From: an uncultured Cellvibrio sp.
Lineage (GTDB): Bacteria > Pseudomonadota > Gammaproteobacteria > Pseudomonadales > Cellvibrionaceae
Assembly: GCA_946886255.1 (NCBI GenBank)
Contig: CAMPIG010000018.1
Span: 1-26,182, forward strand
Length of the DNA stretch: 26,182 nt
Direction: 5' to 3'
This document shows, piece after piece, positions 7,722 to 16,575 of the stretch. Positions within the stretch are counted from its first letter, which is position 1, and every line of letters starts with the position of its first letter. Made by a program: the position numbers and the translations under genes. The notes under the pieces were generated by a model, which made no database searches, was not told the origin of the DNA, and was given only the letters and a program-made list of their open reading frames with translations.

Positions 7722-8987
7722 CTACTCGGCGTATACCGGAAACTTCTTACACACATCCAACACTTTTGCTTTCACTGTTTCAATTACCGGTGCAGCATTA
7801 CCGGCTTCAAGCGCATCAAGAATGTCGCAGATCCAGTGGGTCAGTTGCACACACTCGGCTTCTTTGAAGCCACGCGTTGTAATCGCCGGCGTGCCGACAC
7901 GTAAACCAGAGGTTACAAAAGGTGAGCGCGGATCGTTAGGGACGGAGTTCTTGTTGACGGTGATATTGGCGTTGCCCAAAGCTTCGTCGGCGTCTTTACC
8001 GGTGTATTCTTTCCCAATCAGATCTACCAACATCAGGTGATTCTCTGTACCACCAGACACGATCTTGATACCGCGTTCAAGGAAGGTAGATGCCATGGCT
8101 TTGGCATTCTTCACAACTTGCTGCTGATAGACTTTGTACTCGGGGCTCATGGCTTCCTTGAAGCTGATCGCCTTAGCCGCGATCACATGCATCAGTGGAC
8201 CGCCCTGACCTCCGGGGAATACCGCAGAGTTGAGTTTCTTTTCAATTTCTTCATTGGCTTTTGCCAGGATGATCCCACCGCGAGGACCGCGCAAGGTTTT
8301 GTGTGTAGTGGACGTGGTTACGTCAGCAATCTGCACGGGGCTGGGGTAAACACCAGCAGCTACCAGGCCAGCAACGTGGGCCATATCAACCAGTAAATAA
8401 GCACCAACTTTGTCGGCGATATCGCGAAAGCGTTGCCAATCCATTACTTGGGAGTAAGCCGAGAAGCCAGCCACGATCATCTTTGGCTTGTGCTCCACGG
8501 CCAGACGCTCTACTTCATCGAAATCCACCAGGCCGGTTTCAGGATTCAGGCCGTATTGCACCGCGTTGTACATCTTGCCGGAAAAGCTGACCTTGGCACC
8601 GTGAGTCAGGTGGCCACCGTGAGCCAAGCTCATGCCCAACACGGTATCGCCCGGCGCGCAAAGTGCTGCGTATACAGCCGAATTGGCTTGGGAGCCTGAG
8701 TGGGGCTGGACGTTGGCGTAATCAGCACCGAACAATTGTTTGGCCCGCTCAATCGCCAGCGCTTCGCTCTGATCAACATATTCACAACCGCCGTAGTAGC
8801 GCTTGCCCGGATAGCCTTCCGCATATTTGTTGGTCAACTTGGTCCCTTGGGCCGCCATCACCATAGGGCTGGTGTAGTTTTCCGAAGCGATCAGCTCGAT
8901 ATGTTCTTCCTGACGACGACCTTCATTTTGGATGGAGGCCCAGATTTCAGGGTCAAAGGAGGCGATAGTCTGGCTTTTATCAAACAT
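7722..8987 (-). CDS. glyA: Serine hydroxymethyltransferase
   Basis: SHMT is a cytosolic PLP enzyme that interconverts serine plus tetrahydrofolate with glycine plus 5,10-methylene-tetrahydrofolate, the main one-carbon source. The product has 421 residues, close to the E. coli length. Visible motifs include [14 protein letters not shown] at 30-43, [13 protein letters not shown] near 55-67, and the PLP-lysine segment [15 protein letters not shown] with Lys230. The frame is open for 31 more codons upstream, but the start at 8987 has an AGGA ribosome site and matches the family. It is transcribed alone, ending at the 52-bp palindrome, not joined to nrdR as in many relatives. Confidence 0.97.
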   Translation of the reverse strand: MFDKSQTIASFDPEIWASIQNEGRRQEEHIELIASENYTSPMVMAAQGTKLTNKYAEGYPGKRYYGGCEYVDQSEALAIERAKQLFGADYANVQPHSGSQANSAVYAALCAPGDTVLGMSLAHGGHLTHGAKVSFSGKMYNAVQYGLNPETGLVDFDEVERLAVEHKPKMIVAGFSAYSQVMDWQRFRDIADKVGAYLLVDMAHVAGLVAAGVYPSPVQIADVTTSTTHKTLRGPRGGIILAKANEEIEKKLNSAVFPGGQGGPLMHVIAAKAISFKEAMSPEYKVYQQQVVKNAKAMASTFLERGIKIVSGGTENHLMLVDLIGKEYTGKDADEALGNANITVNKNSVPNDPRSPFVTSGLRVGTPAITTRGFKEAECVQLTHWICDILDALEAGNAAPVIETVKAKVLDVCKKFPVYAE

Positions 8988-9030
8988 GGAGTAAGTCCTG
9001 AACAGGGAAGCGGATGAAAAATAGGCGCGG

Positions 9031-9036
9031 ATTGTA
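9031..9036 (-). promoter_or_regulatory. Possible -10 box of glyA
   Basis: The minus strand has TACAAT 44 nt upstream of the glyA start, but no good -35 box at normal spacing. The divergent gap 8988-9284 holds no other gene that I can support. Confidence 0.35.
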
Positions 9037-9284
9037 CACCATTCAAACAGACCTCTTCCACGCAAAAAAATCATGGCCAACAGGAATTTTATTCAGGTTA
9101 ACAGCGGCTTGACGAGTGTTATCAAGGCATTACCGGACTTACAGGGCACTCGCTTATATCTGATGAATAATTGACCAACCAAGGGCGAGGTGCAAGAATG
9201 TCCGCCGCTTTTCCACCGTCGAAAATTACCTTGTTTACAAGAATAATCGCCTGGGGAATTACACGTTAATAAGGATATGTTGCC

Positions 9285-11096
9285 GTGATCGACCATCACA
9301 TTTATCAAACGTATTTCGCTTACTCGCAAGGCATCGCCTACGGTGCAGGCAGGGCTTTGCCCAGAGCAATGCTGAAGGTACTGCGCCTGGGCGTGGCGGG
9401 CTGGCTTCTCTTGAATGCTACGCTGATAGCCGCCAACCCGAATGATGCCGGCATATTGCGTATTACTGATGAGTTCCAGGAACAATCACTGACCCATCAA
9501 TTGCTGCTTCTGGAAGACCCATCAAAGCAGTTGACGATTGATGACATCCGCAACGGCCATCATGCCGGCACCTTTGGTCCACCGGGGAAAAACGGCGCCA
9601 ACCTCAGCTTTACCCGTTCGGCCTGGTGGGTGAAGTTTCAGCTGATTAACGAGAGTTCACGGGAAAACAAGCTTATCCTGCGGCAGGCTTATCCACTGAT
9701 TGATTACCTGGATGTGTGGGAGAACACCACCGGAGAATGGCACCACCACAAAACCGGCGACCGCCTGCCATTTTCCCAACGAGCGATTGCGTACCACGAT
9801 TTTTTATTTCCCCTCACTCTCCCACCTGACCGCGAATCCATTCTATATTTGCGCTACGAAAGTGAAGGCGCTATGGACATTGCTCTGTCAGCCTCTTCGC
9901 CCATCGAGTTGATTCAAAATATCAGTAGCGAACAATTTGCATACGGCGTGTACTACGGCGGTTTTCTGGTGCTGGTAGTGTATAACTTTTTTATCTTTGT
10001 TGTAGTGCGCGATAAAGCGTTCCTCTACTACCTGCTCTATATCCTGTGCTTCGGCTTGTACATGAGTGTCAACGACGGTTTCTTTTACCAGATGATCATG
10101 CCGGAAAGCCCCGACCTGGCCAATTTCTGCCTGCTAATCCTATTGGGACTCTCACTGCTTTTTGCCGCGCAGTTTTCACGCCACATCCTGACCATCAAAC
10201 AATTCTCACGCAAGCTGGACCTTGCCGCGCTGAGCATGATTGCGGTCCTGGGTGTGGTAACCTTCAGCTCCCTGTTTCTTCCCTACGCGCTAGTAGTCGC
10301 AGCCCAGGCAACGCTCACACTGTTTGTTATGCCGCTGATCTTTATCATGGGCATCGCGCGGCTCTGTTCCGGTTATCCACCGGCGCGGTATTTTATGCTC
10401 GCCTGGTCCACGTTTATCTTCGGCATCATGGTGTATATGGTGAAAGTCTTCGGATATTTTCCGCGCACGTTTTTCACCGAAAATATTTTCCAGATCGGCT
10501 CGCTAATTGAAATGGTGTTGTTGTCGTTGGCCTTAAGTAGCCGAGTCAATGAACTCAAAAAACAAAGCCATACCGATGCACTCACTGACATACCTAACCG
10601 GCGTATGTTTGATGATGTAATGCGCCAGGAGTTTTTACGCACCCAACGCAATGGCCAACCATTTTCATTATTGATGATAGATATCGATCACTTCAAACAA
10701 TTCAATGATCTTTACGGCCACAGCCAAGGCGACCGCGTCCTGAAAAATGTCGCAGCACAATTGCGCAGCCTGATTCGCAAGCCGATGATGCCGTTTCGGT
10801 TTGGTGGTGAAGAATTTGCGGTGATTTTGCCGCGCACCAACGAGAGAGATGCAAGAATTATTGCTGAGCGTTTACGCCAACATATCTGCAGCAAGTTAAT
10901 CGGTCGACATCAAATTACTGTGAGCATTGGTCTCGCCTGTCAGGAAGACAGAAAGTTTCAATCGTTAAACGATTTGCTCAATGCGGCCGATGAGGCACTG
11001 TACGCGGCCAAAGATAATGGCCGCAATTGTGTTATTACTTTTTCCTGCATGCCTGAAAAATCAGTACTGACAGATTGCATCATCAGTACCAATTAA
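9285..11096 (+). CDS. 7TM-DISM membrane diguanylate cyclase
   Basis: This 603-residue protein should make cyclic di-GMP from GTP at the inner membrane in response to a periplasmic signal. A hydrophobic signal-type segment spans residues 36-50. A periplasmic DISM sensor domain covers about 60-205 (TRSAWWVKFQL, LRQAYPLIDYLDVWE), then seven helices from about 220 to 418. The GGDEF domain runs from about 428 to 585, with DALTDIPNRRMFD, IDIDHFKQFND and the active-site GGEEF at 507-511. The inhibitory I-site RxxD is absent (RKPM at that position). The GTG at 9285 has an AAGGA site at good spacing; ATG 9369 would put the signal peptide at the N-terminus and is a real alternative. Its stop overlaps the convergent MAPEG stop. 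Confidence 0.92.
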   Translation: MIDHHIYQTYFAYSQGIAYGAGRALPRAMLKVLRLGVAGWLLLNATLIAANPNDAGILRITDEFQEQSLTHQLLLLEDPSKQLTIDDIRNGHHAGTFGPPGKNGANLSFTRSAWWVKFQLINESSRENKLILRQAYPLIDYLDVWENTTGEWHHHKTGDRLPFSQRAIAYHDFLFPLTLPPDRESILYLRYESEGAMDIALSASSPIELIQNISSEQFAYGVYYGGFLVLVVYNFFIFVVVRDKAFLYYLLYILCFGLYMSVNDGFFYQMIMPESPDLANFCLLILLGLSLLFAAQFSRHILTIKQFSRKLDLAALSMIAVLGVVTFSSLFLPYALVVAAQATLTLFVMPLIFIMGIARLCSGYPPARYFMLAWSTFIFGIMVYMVKVFGYFPRTFFTENIFQIGSLIEMVLLSLALSSRVNELKKQSHTDALTDIPNRRMFDDVMRQEFLRTQRNGQPFSLLMIDIDHFKQFNDLYGHSQGDRVLKNVAAQLRSLIRKPMMPFRFGGEEFAVILPRTNERDARIIAERLRQHICSKLIGRHQITVSIGLACQEDRKFQSLNDLLNAADEALYAAKDNGRNCVITFSCMPEKSVLTDCIISTN

Positions 11097-11488
11097 TAGC
11101 TCATAATCGCCCGGCAAAATAAATACACACTGGGCAATATTCCGGCAACAAAAGATAAAGAACGAAGCAGATCAAGATTAGCCAAATAAAAAATACCGTG
11201 CAGAACTCGAAAGAGCAGCACAAGTATTGCCGCCAGAGAAAGATGTTCGATTTCTGTATCCGTCAAACTCACCGCTAATAAAGCAGCACTGTAAAACGCC
11301 AGTGCTTCCCAGGCATTTTGTTGCGCGGCGACGGCGCGCGCACCGGGGCCGCTGAGTTGGATGTATTGTTGGCGGGGATTTTTATTGTCGATGGTGCCGA
11401 GTTGTTGGCGGCGGTAGAAGCCGGAGATCCATGCGAAGGCGTAGGGAAACAGGCTCAGCAAAAGCAGGACGATGAGTGCGGTTTTCAT
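11093..11488 (-). CDS. MAPEG family membrane protein
   Basis: The 131-residue product is almost entirely hydrophobic, with four predicted membrane helices. It has the MAPEG signature AAQQNAWEALAFYSAA in the second helix region. Family members include microsomal glutathione transferases and related small membrane proteins; the bacterial role is unknown. The open frame begins at 11521 inside a REP-like hairpin. The ATG at 11488 follows AAAGGAGG and starts the first helix (MKTALIVLLLLSLFPYAF), so I use it. Its stop codon overlaps the stop of the diguanylate cyclase by two bases, with no terminator between the convergent genes. It lies downstream of the HerA-like gene on the same strand. Confidence 0.87.
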   Translation of the reverse strand: MKTALIVLLLLSLFPYAFAWISGFYRRQQLGTIDNKNPRQQYIQLSGPGARAVAAQQNAWEALAFYSAALLAVSLTDTEIEHLSLAAILVLLFRVLHGIFYLANLDLLRSLSFVAGILPSVYLFCRAIMSY

Positions 11489-11521
11489 GGAGGGCCTCCT
11501 TTGGTTTTTCATAATTGCCAT

Positions 11522-11557
11522 GTCGGATTACGGCGCATTGCGCCTAATGCGACCTAC
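11522..11557 (-). repeat. REP-like hairpin, copy 2
   Basis: On the minus strand this is GTAGGTCGCATTAGGCGC, a short AAT loop, then GCGCCGTAATCCGAC. The GTAG head starts 5 nt after the stop codon of the HerA-like gene. Relative to copy 3 the inner stem has changed on both sides (GCCGC/GCGGC to GGCGC/GCGCC), so pairing is preserved. Confidence 0.85.
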
Positions 11558-11562
11558 ATGTG

Positions 11563-13068
11563 CTAGCGGCGGCCGCCCAAGAGTGAACCCAGGAGGCCGC
11601 GAACGATTTGGCGGCCCAGTGAGCTGCCGACAGAACGGGCTACGCTTTTGGCCAAGGTCTCTGCAACACCTTGGCGACTGGATGAGCGTGCCGGTTTCCG
11701 GGGAGGCGAACGGGAGACAGACTTATCCGGAATCCGCAGCCCCCACTCATCATCTTTCTTCGCCGCATTGTCTTGCGTCTGCTTCTGTAAGGTGCGCGCT
11801 TTCAGAACTTCGTAGGCGGACTCACGATCGACCAATTTATCGTAAATATTTTTATAGGGCGAGCGCGCGATAACGGATGCGCGCTCCTCTGCCGTTAACG
11901 GACCAATTCGTGATTCAGGTGGAACAACCAAGGCGCGCTCAACTATCGTTGGCGTCCCCTCGGCATCGAGAACCGACACCAATGCTTCACCAATACCCAA
12001 TTCACTGATCACCGATTCAGTTTTAAACGCGGGGTTGGGACGAAAGGTTTGTGCGGCAACCTTGACCGCCGTTTGATCTTTCGGTGTGAAAGCACGCAAT
12101 GCGTGTTGCACACGATTCCCCAATTGCCCCAGTACCGTATCAGGAATATCGGCAGGACTTTGCGATATAAAATAAATACCCACACCTTTTGAGCGAATCA
12201 AACGTACCACCTGCTCGATTTTTTCCAACAACAACTTCGGCACATTGTTAAAGAGCAAGTGCGCCTCATCAAAAAAGAATACTAACCTAGGGCGATCCAT
12301 GTCGCCCACTTCTGGTAAATTTTCAAACAATTCTGCAATCAGCCATAGCAAAAAAATCGCATACAAGCGCGGCTGATGAATCAGACTGGTGGCGTCAAGG
12401 ATATTAATCGCACCGCGTCCATCCAAAGTCACTTGTAATAAATGTTGGAGATCCAATGCTGGCTCGCCAAAGAAATCCTCTGCTCCCTGCTGTTCCAGCA
12501 TCATCAAACGGCGTTGAATCGCGGCAATGCTGGTCGTGCTCATTCCGCCGTATTCATCTTCGAGATTGGCGCGTTCGTCCTTCATCCAGTTAAGCATGGC
12601 CTGCAAATCTTTCAGGTCCAACATCAACAACCCTTGATCATCGGCAATTTTGAATGCAGCATATAAAACGGCGGATTGCGTTTCGTTTAACTCCAGGAAG
12701 CTCGACAGCAAGAGCGGTCCAAAGTCAGAAATAGTGGCTCGCACCCGGTGCCCCTGCTTGCCATAAATATCCCAGAAAACACACGGATAAGACCGCTGTT
12801 GATAATCCTGGACACCGATTTTCTGAACGCGTTCATCTATCTTGGGATGAGATTTTCCGCTTTGCGCCAAACCAGACAGATCACCTTTTACATCTGCCAT
12901 AAACACCGGCACACCCGCCCTGGCAAAACCTTCAGCGAGAATCTGCAAGGTGACGGTTTTTCCTGTCCCTGTTGCGCCGGCGATCAAACCGTGGCGATTG
13001 CCCATCGACAAGTGTAATTCGACTGATTGCGTTGAACTACCACCAATAAGGAAGCCATTAATTGCCAT
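11563..13068 (-). CDS. HerA-like ATPase, YjgR / DUF853 family
   Basis: The 501-residue product matches the YjgR (DUF853) family of HerA/FtsK-type ATPases, cytosolic proteins of unsettled role. Walker A is GATGTGKT at 31-38 and Walker [11 protein letters not shown] at 261-270; [18 protein letters not shown] after it is the conserved sensor strand. Length equals the E. coli homologue. The last 50 residues are Arg/Ser/Gly-rich ([17 protein letters not shown]) and end in a hydrophobic-basic helix. The start at 13068 has a GGAG site. The gene is 32 nt downstream of the yceI-like gene and is followed by a REP-like hairpin. Confidence 0.92.
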   Translation of the reverse strand: MAINGFLIGGSSTQSVELHLSMGNRHGLIAGATGTGKTVTLQILAEGFARAGVPVFMADVKGDLSGLAQSGKSHPKIDERVQKIGVQDYQQRSYPCVFWDIYGKQGHRVRATISDFGPLLLSSFLELNETQSAVLYAAFKIADDQGLLMLDLKDLQAMLNWMKDERANLEDEYGGMSTTSIAAIQRRLMMLEQQGAEDFFGEPALDLQHLLQVTLDGRGAINILDATSLIHQPRLYAIFLLWLIAELFENLPEVGDMDRPRLVFFFDEAHLLFNNVPKLLLEKIEQVVRLIRSKGVGIYFISQSPADIPDTVLGQLGNRVQHALRAFTPKDQTAVKVAAQTFRPNPAFKTESVISELGIGEALVSVLDAEGTPTIVERALVVPPESRIGPLTAEERASVIARSPYKNIYDKLVDRESAYEVLKARTLQKQTQDNAAKKDDEWGLRIPDKSVSRSPPRKPARSSSRQGVAETLAKSVARSVGSSLGRQIVRGLLGSLLGGRR

Positions 13069-13100
13069 TCTATTCTCCGTAATTTGAATCCTTCTCTACA

Positions 13101-13715
13101 TCAACGACGCAAAAATTCAGCATGCACTTCAACGTCTACCTGATCGCCTACCGCCGGAATATATTGATCCATGCCAAACTGCGAACGATTAAAGTGAGTA
13201 GCGGCTGAAAACCCCAAGGTGTAACGCCCCGTCAACATATTGTCTGCACCACCGTTAAAATGCACATCCAACGTGATTGGCGCCGTAACGCCCAACAGGG
13301 TTAAATCGCCGCTAAAGCGGGCGCGAGCCCCATCGACCAGTTCCACAGAGCGCGTTACAAATTGCGCCTCAGGAAAACGCTCACTGTTAAACCAGCTGCG
13401 TCCAGCCAAGGTTGCCGAGAAATCCGCATTATTCACATCGATACTGGCGGTATAAATAATGGCTGTTAATTTGGCGGCGCCAGGGTTGGCAGGGTCAAAG
13501 TCAAGGCTGGCATCAACGCGATTAAAACGCCCGACAAATGTGGATAAACCAAGATGATTCACTTTAAACAGCACAGTGGTATGACGAGGGTCAAGTTCAT
13601 ACTCACCTTTTTCCAGATTCGCCATCCCCTGCTTGACGTCCGGCTGCAACAGATACCCACACCCGTGAAGAAAAAACACGGTCGACATAAAGAAAAGGCC
13701 ACGCAGAATATTCAT
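13101..13715 (-). CDS. YceI-family lipoprotein
   Basis: YceI-like proteins fold as lipocalin-type barrels that bind isoprenoid or other lipid ligands in the periplasm. The 204-residue product has a lipoprotein signal (VFFLHGC, lipidated Cys19). Residue +2 is Gly, so sorting to the outer membrane is expected. The YceI domain begins at about residue 38 (YELDPRHTTVLFKVNHLGLSTFVGRF) and ends with the usual FGMDQYIPAVGDQVDVEV. The start at 13715 follows AAAAAGGAACG. Most YceI proteins are soluble periplasmic proteins, so the lipid anchor is a variation. It appears to form an operon with the HerA-like gene. Confidence 0.92.
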   Translation of the reverse strand: MNILRGLFFMSTVFFLHGCGYLLQPDVKQGMANLEKGEYELDPRHTTVLFKVNHLGLSTFVGRFNRVDASLDFDPANPGAAKLTAIIYTASIDVNNADFSATLAGRSWFNSERFPEAQFVTRSVELVDGARARFSGDLTLLGVTAPITLDVHFNGGADNMLTGRYTLGFSAATHFNRSQFGMDQYIPAVGDQVDVEVHAEFLRR

Positions 13716-13752
13716 ACAACGTTCCTTTTTAGAGTTCCTTTTCAGGAGGGAG

Positions 13753-14379
13753 TTAACAGGTTTTGAGTAATATCTTTTGAAAAAAACTCGGTACAGAACG
13801 CTTGGGGATCGTGGTTAGTTGCTGCATCACATTAAACGTGCAGACCGACACTTTATACATGTGCGCTATGTCTTCCAGCAGAGCTAGCCACAGTTTTGCT
13901 GTCATTTCAGCGTCGGCAAGCGCACGGTGGAAAACACCATCGGTGGGAATTTTTTTATAATCAACCAAACCACTCAAGGTGTGATTCGGTGCGGTCTGGT
14001 AAATACGGCGTGACGCCAACATGGAACAGGAAAATGGATTGTCGCAACTACGCCGCAAACGCTTCAATTCGGCGCGCAAAAAACGTTGATCAAACGACGC
14101 GTTGTGCGCAACGAGATTGTACCCGCCCATAAACCCAGCGAACTCCTGCATAACCTCCGCAACTGGCGGAGCGTCCTGCAACATTTCATTGGTTATGCCG
14201 GTGTAATTTTCGATAAAACTGTTCACGCGCTTGCCCGGATTCATCAGGCGCTGAAAGCGATCAGTGATGACACCATCCTCAATCAGCACCGCGCCGATTT
14301 CAATGGCGCGGTCGCCCATCTCCGGAGAGAGGCCGGTGGTTTCGAAGTCGAGGACGATGACGGTGTTGGCGTTGGGCAT
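13753..14379 (-). CDS. DEDDh 3'-5' exonuclease (DNA polymerase III epsilon-like)
   Basis: The 208-residue product carries all exonuclease motifs: DFETTG with Asp11 and Glu13, [10 protein letters not shown] with Asp97, and HRALADAE with His151 and Asp156. It is a stand-alone exonuclease of the DnaQ/RNase T superfamily and is shorter than replicative DnaQ, lacking its C-terminal polymerase-binding part. The substrate could be DNA or RNA. The start at 14379 is forced because the catalytic motif begins at residue 11 and no other start is available. No Shine-Dalgarno sequence is visible: a REP-like hairpin ends 9 nt upstream of the ATG. The gene follows minE by 46 nt on the same strand. Confidence 0.93.
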   Translation of the reverse strand: MPNANTVIVLDFETTGLSPEMGDRAIEIGAVLIEDGVITDRFQRLMNPGKRVNSFIENYTGITNEMLQDAPPVAEVMQEFAGFMGGYNLVAHNASFDQRFLRAELKRLRRSCDNPFSCSMLASRRIYQTAPNHTLSGLVDYKKIPTDGVFHRALADAEMTAKLWLALLEDIAHMYKVSVCTFNVMQQLTTIPKRSVPSFFQKILLKTC

Positions 14380-14388
14380 AATATATTT

Positions 14389-14424
14389 GTCGGATTACGC
14401 CGCTTTGCGGCTAATCCGACCTAC
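14389..14424 (-). repeat. REP-like hairpin, copy 3
   Basis: On the minus strand this reads GTAGGTCGGATTAGCCGC, an AAA loop, then GCGGCGTAATCCGAC with one bulged G. It starts 1 nt after the minE stop codon and ends 9 nt before the exonuclease start, so it occupies the place of the ribosome-binding site. Confidence 0.88.
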
Positions 14425-14425
14425 G

Positions 14426-14683
14426 TTAGTCCGGGAGGGTGATGTTGAGTTCCAGTACAGAGCAGTCATCTGTATTGTCCAGACTGACCACCACCTGATC
14501 CGATGAAATATTGATGTACTTGCGGACCACCTCAATAATTTCCTGCTGCATTTGCGGCAAAAAATCCGGTTGGGGGTGGTTGCGGCGATTGCGCTCGTGA
14601 GCGACGATAATTTGTAAACGCTCTTTGGCCATGGACGCCGACGAGGGCGCGCGTTTCTTGCGCAGATAATCGAAGATACTCAC
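14426..14683 (-). CDS. minE: Cell division topological specificity factor MinE
   Basis: MinE stimulates MinD ATPase and drives the pole-to-pole Min oscillation that confines division to midcell. The 85-residue product has the normal arrangement: an N-terminal amphipathic membrane segment ([11 protein letters not shown]), the MinD-contact helix [13 protein letters not shown], and the C-terminal dimerisation domain. It starts with GTG at 14683, overlapping the minD stop by one base (TAGTG). A GGGAGGT ribosome site lies inside the end of minD, so translation is coupled to minD. Confidence 0.97.
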   Translation of the reverse strand: MSIFDYLRKKRAPSSASMAKERLQIIVAHERNRRNHPQPDFLPQMQQEIIEVVRKYINISSDQVVVSLDNTDDCSVLELNITLPD

Positions 14684-15495
14684 TACTTACCTCCCAGCAA
14701 ACGCTTGAGAAAGTTTTTCTTCTGCACTTCCAGAAACCGGTGCGCAATCTCTTTACCCAACAACCGATCCACCGCATCACTGTACGCTTGTCCTGCCTGA
14801 CTTTCATCATCCAGAATCACCGGCTGCCCCTGGTTGGATGCCTTAAGTACCGCCTCCGACTCCGGAATCACCCCCAACAACGGAATCGCCAGGATCTCCT
14901 CCACGTCCGCCACGCTTAACATCTCACCTTTCTCGACACGCTCAGGGTTATAACGCGTCAATAACAAATGCTCTTTGATTGGCTCATCGCTGCGCTCAGC
15001 CCGGCGCGATTTGCTTTGCAAAATACCCAGAATACGATCCGAATCACGCACCGACGACACTTCCGGATTCGTCACGACAATCGCGATGTCCGCGTAATAC
15101 AGGGCCATCTGGGCACCCTTCTCAATCCCCGCAGGGGAGTCACAAACGATGTAATCAAAATCCTTCGACAAATCATTCAACACCGTCTCAACACCTTCCG
15201 GCGTCAACGCATCTTTATCGCGAGTTTGCGACGCGGGCAGGATAAACAAACCCTCCGTGCGTTTATCTTTGATCAACGCCTGATTCAAGGTCGCCTCACC
15301 TTTGATAACATTCACAAAGTCATACACCACGCGCCGCTCGCATCCCATAATCAAATCCAGATTACGCAAGCCCACATCAAAATCTATCACCGCCGTTTTA
15401 TGGCCGCGCTGAGCCAGCCCGGTACTGATTGCTGCACTGGTGGTAGTTTTACCCACACCACCTTTACCTGAAGTCACTACGATAATCTTGGCCAA
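14683..15495 (-). CDS. minD: Septum site-determining ATPase MinD
   Basis: MinD is the membrane-binding ParA-like ATPase that recruits MinC to inhibit FtsZ and responds to MinE. The 270-residue product starts [18 protein letters not shown] with the deviant Walker A. It has the conserved [14 protein letters not shown] at about 39-52 and [10 protein letters not shown] at about 118-127, and ends with the amphipathic membrane-targeting helix [17 protein letters not shown]. The start codon is TTG at 15495, preceded by AGAGGAG at good spacing; the family N-terminus excludes other choices. An element of 27-bp inverted arms lies between it and minC, 236 nt away. Confidence 0.97.
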   Translation of the reverse strand: MAKIIVVTSGKGGVGKTTTSAAISTGLAQRGHKTAVIDFDVGLRNLDLIMGCERRVVYDFVNVIKGEATLNQALIKDKRTEGLFILPASQTRDKDALTPEGVETVLNDLSKDFDYIVCDSPAGIEKGAQMALYYADIAIVVTNPEVSSVRDSDRILGILQSKSRRAERSDEPIKEHLLLTRYNPERVEKGEMLSVADVEEILAIPLLGVIPESEAVLKASNQGQPVILDDESQAGQAYSDAVDRLLGKEIAHRFLEVQKKNFLKRLLGGK

Positions 15496-15586
15496 GGTTG
15501 GCTCCTCTATATTCTTGTTTAATCAAAAGTCACTGGTGTTCCAGCGCTCAATAAATTCAATTGCCCAATTTTGCAGTCGGCACTCA

Positions 15587-15690
15587 GTTCAGGCGTGGTG
15601 AGGCATTCTGAAACCTTCACGTCAGGGACGACTTGAAGGAGCTACAAGGACGTATTCATGCGTTTTCAGAATGCCTCACCACGCCTGAAC
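15587..15690. repeat. 27-bp perfect inverted repeat element with 50-nt loop
   Basis: The left arm (15587-15613, beginning GTTCAGGCGTGGTGAGG) is the exact reverse complement of the right arm (15664-15690). The 50-nt loop contains a small CGTC-AGG-GACG hairpin and GAGCTACAAGGACGTATTC. There is no T-tract after either arm, so it does not look like an intrinsic terminator. It lies in the minC-minD gap. From memory the loop resembles dispersed intergenic repeats of other gammaproteobacteria, but I could not verify this. Confidence 0.9.
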
Positions 15691-15731
15691 GCTTTTGCTA
15701 TCTCAAATATGCTTATTCGGCTTAAAGCCCG

Positions 15732-16454
15732 TCACGCTGACAACTTCTCAATCCGCACATTCTCCCCCTCCAGATAAACCTGCACCGGCCTCTTCATCAC
15801 CTCATCCGCAAACGAATCACGCAACAAAAAATTCCCCGCAACAGATACCAACTCCGCCTCCATACTCTGGCAAAAAATCCGCGCACTCTCATCACCACGC
15901 ACACCGGCCAAGGCACGACCGCGCAAGGAACCATATATATGAATATGACCATCCGCCAACACCTCAGCCCCTTCACTGACCTGCGCAAGTACAATCAGAT
16001 CCGCACCCTCGGCATAAATCTGTTGGCCTGAGCGAACAGGCCGGGTAACCACCTTACTCACCCGCGGCACCCAGCGTTCCTCAACCACTGTTTCCACCTG
16101 CGGCACGCGCGGTTCAGTCTCCGGCATCTTCAATGCGCGTTCACCCTGACGCGGCAATACCGCCAAACCCGTCGCACGCACCGACTCCACCAATGCATCC
16201 GGCACAGCGGTAAAGCCAAGCGGTTGCAACCCCAGGTCGCGACATACTTGCAGCAACCCGGCACAATCATTCAGGGCGGACGGATTTTCCAACTTATCCA
16301 GGTTAATCAACACCGGGGAATTCACGAAGAACTGGGGAGCCTGATCAATTTTTTCCTGCAACTGCTGACGAAGGGAGGCGGGATCGTAGTCGATAAGGGC
16401 CAGCACCACGACCGACAAGGCACTGCCTTTTAATTGAAAACTCACATCTATCAT
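15732..16454 (-). CDS. minC: Septum site-determining protein MinC
   Basis: MinC is the FtsZ polymerisation inhibitor activated at the membrane by MinD. The 240-residue product has an N-terminal FtsZ-binding domain (FQLKGSALSVVVLALIDYD), a variable linker near 115-135, and the C-terminal beta-helix with QIYAEGADLIVLAQVSEGAEV and the MinD-binding GSLRGRALAG-type loop. The open frame allows starts at 16499, 16481 and 16454. The promoter found at 16509-16536 would place transcription start only a few bases before 16499. I therefore use 16454, which also fits family alignment and has a GTGAGAA site. Confidence 0.94.
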   Translation of the reverse strand: MIDVSFQLKGSALSVVVLALIDYDPASLRQQLQEKIDQAPQFFVNSPVLINLDKLENPSALNDCAGLLQVCRDLGLQPLGFTAVPDALVESVRATGLAVLPRQGERALKMPETEPRVPQVETVVEERWVPRVSKVVTRPVRSGQQIYAEGADLIVLAQVSEGAEVLADGHIHIYGSLRGRALAGVRGDESARIFCQSMEAELVSVAGNFLLRDSFADEVMKRPVQVYLEGENVRIEKLSA

Positions 16455-16508
16455 TCGTTTCTCACTGTAACGGACGCCCATCGGCGACGGGTAACGCATC
16501 AGGTGGCC

Positions 16509-16536
16509 ATTATCGAGGGCTTGGCTTATTAGTCAA
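16509..16536 (-). promoter_or_regulatory. Sigma-70 type promoter of minC
   Basis: On the minus strand, TTGACT (16531-16536), a 16-bp spacer and GATAAT (16509-16514) give a near-consensus promoter. The predicted start is near 16502, about 48 nt before the chosen minC start. Confidence 0.7.
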
Positions 16537-16547
16537 TACACGTCAGT

Positions 16548-16556
16548 TGTGGATAA
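16548..16556 (-). promoter_or_regulatory. Consensus DnaA box next to the minC promoter
   Basis: The minus strand carries TTATCCACA, a perfect DnaA box, 11 bp upstream of the minC -35 box. A second perfect match lies inside the yceI-like gene at 13539-13547, so chance is possible. Confidence 0.45.
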
Positions 16557-16575
16557 CTTGTCGACCGTTTATGGG

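Noticed and set aside
8988..9080. 31-residue N-terminal extension of glyA
   Set aside because: The extension crosses the likely promoter, whereas the start at 8987 has a ribosome site and matches the family.
9093..9485. 130-codon minus-strand frame upstream of glyA
   Set aside because: It overlaps the start of the diguanylate cyclase, has no ribosome site and its sequence is not protein-like.
15587..15690. Intrinsic terminator between minC and minD
   Set aside because: No T-tract follows either arm and the 50-nt loop is too large.
16548..16556. Replication origin at the DnaA box
   Set aside because: Only one box is present, with no AT-rich unwinding region and no dnaA, dnaN or gyrB nearby.
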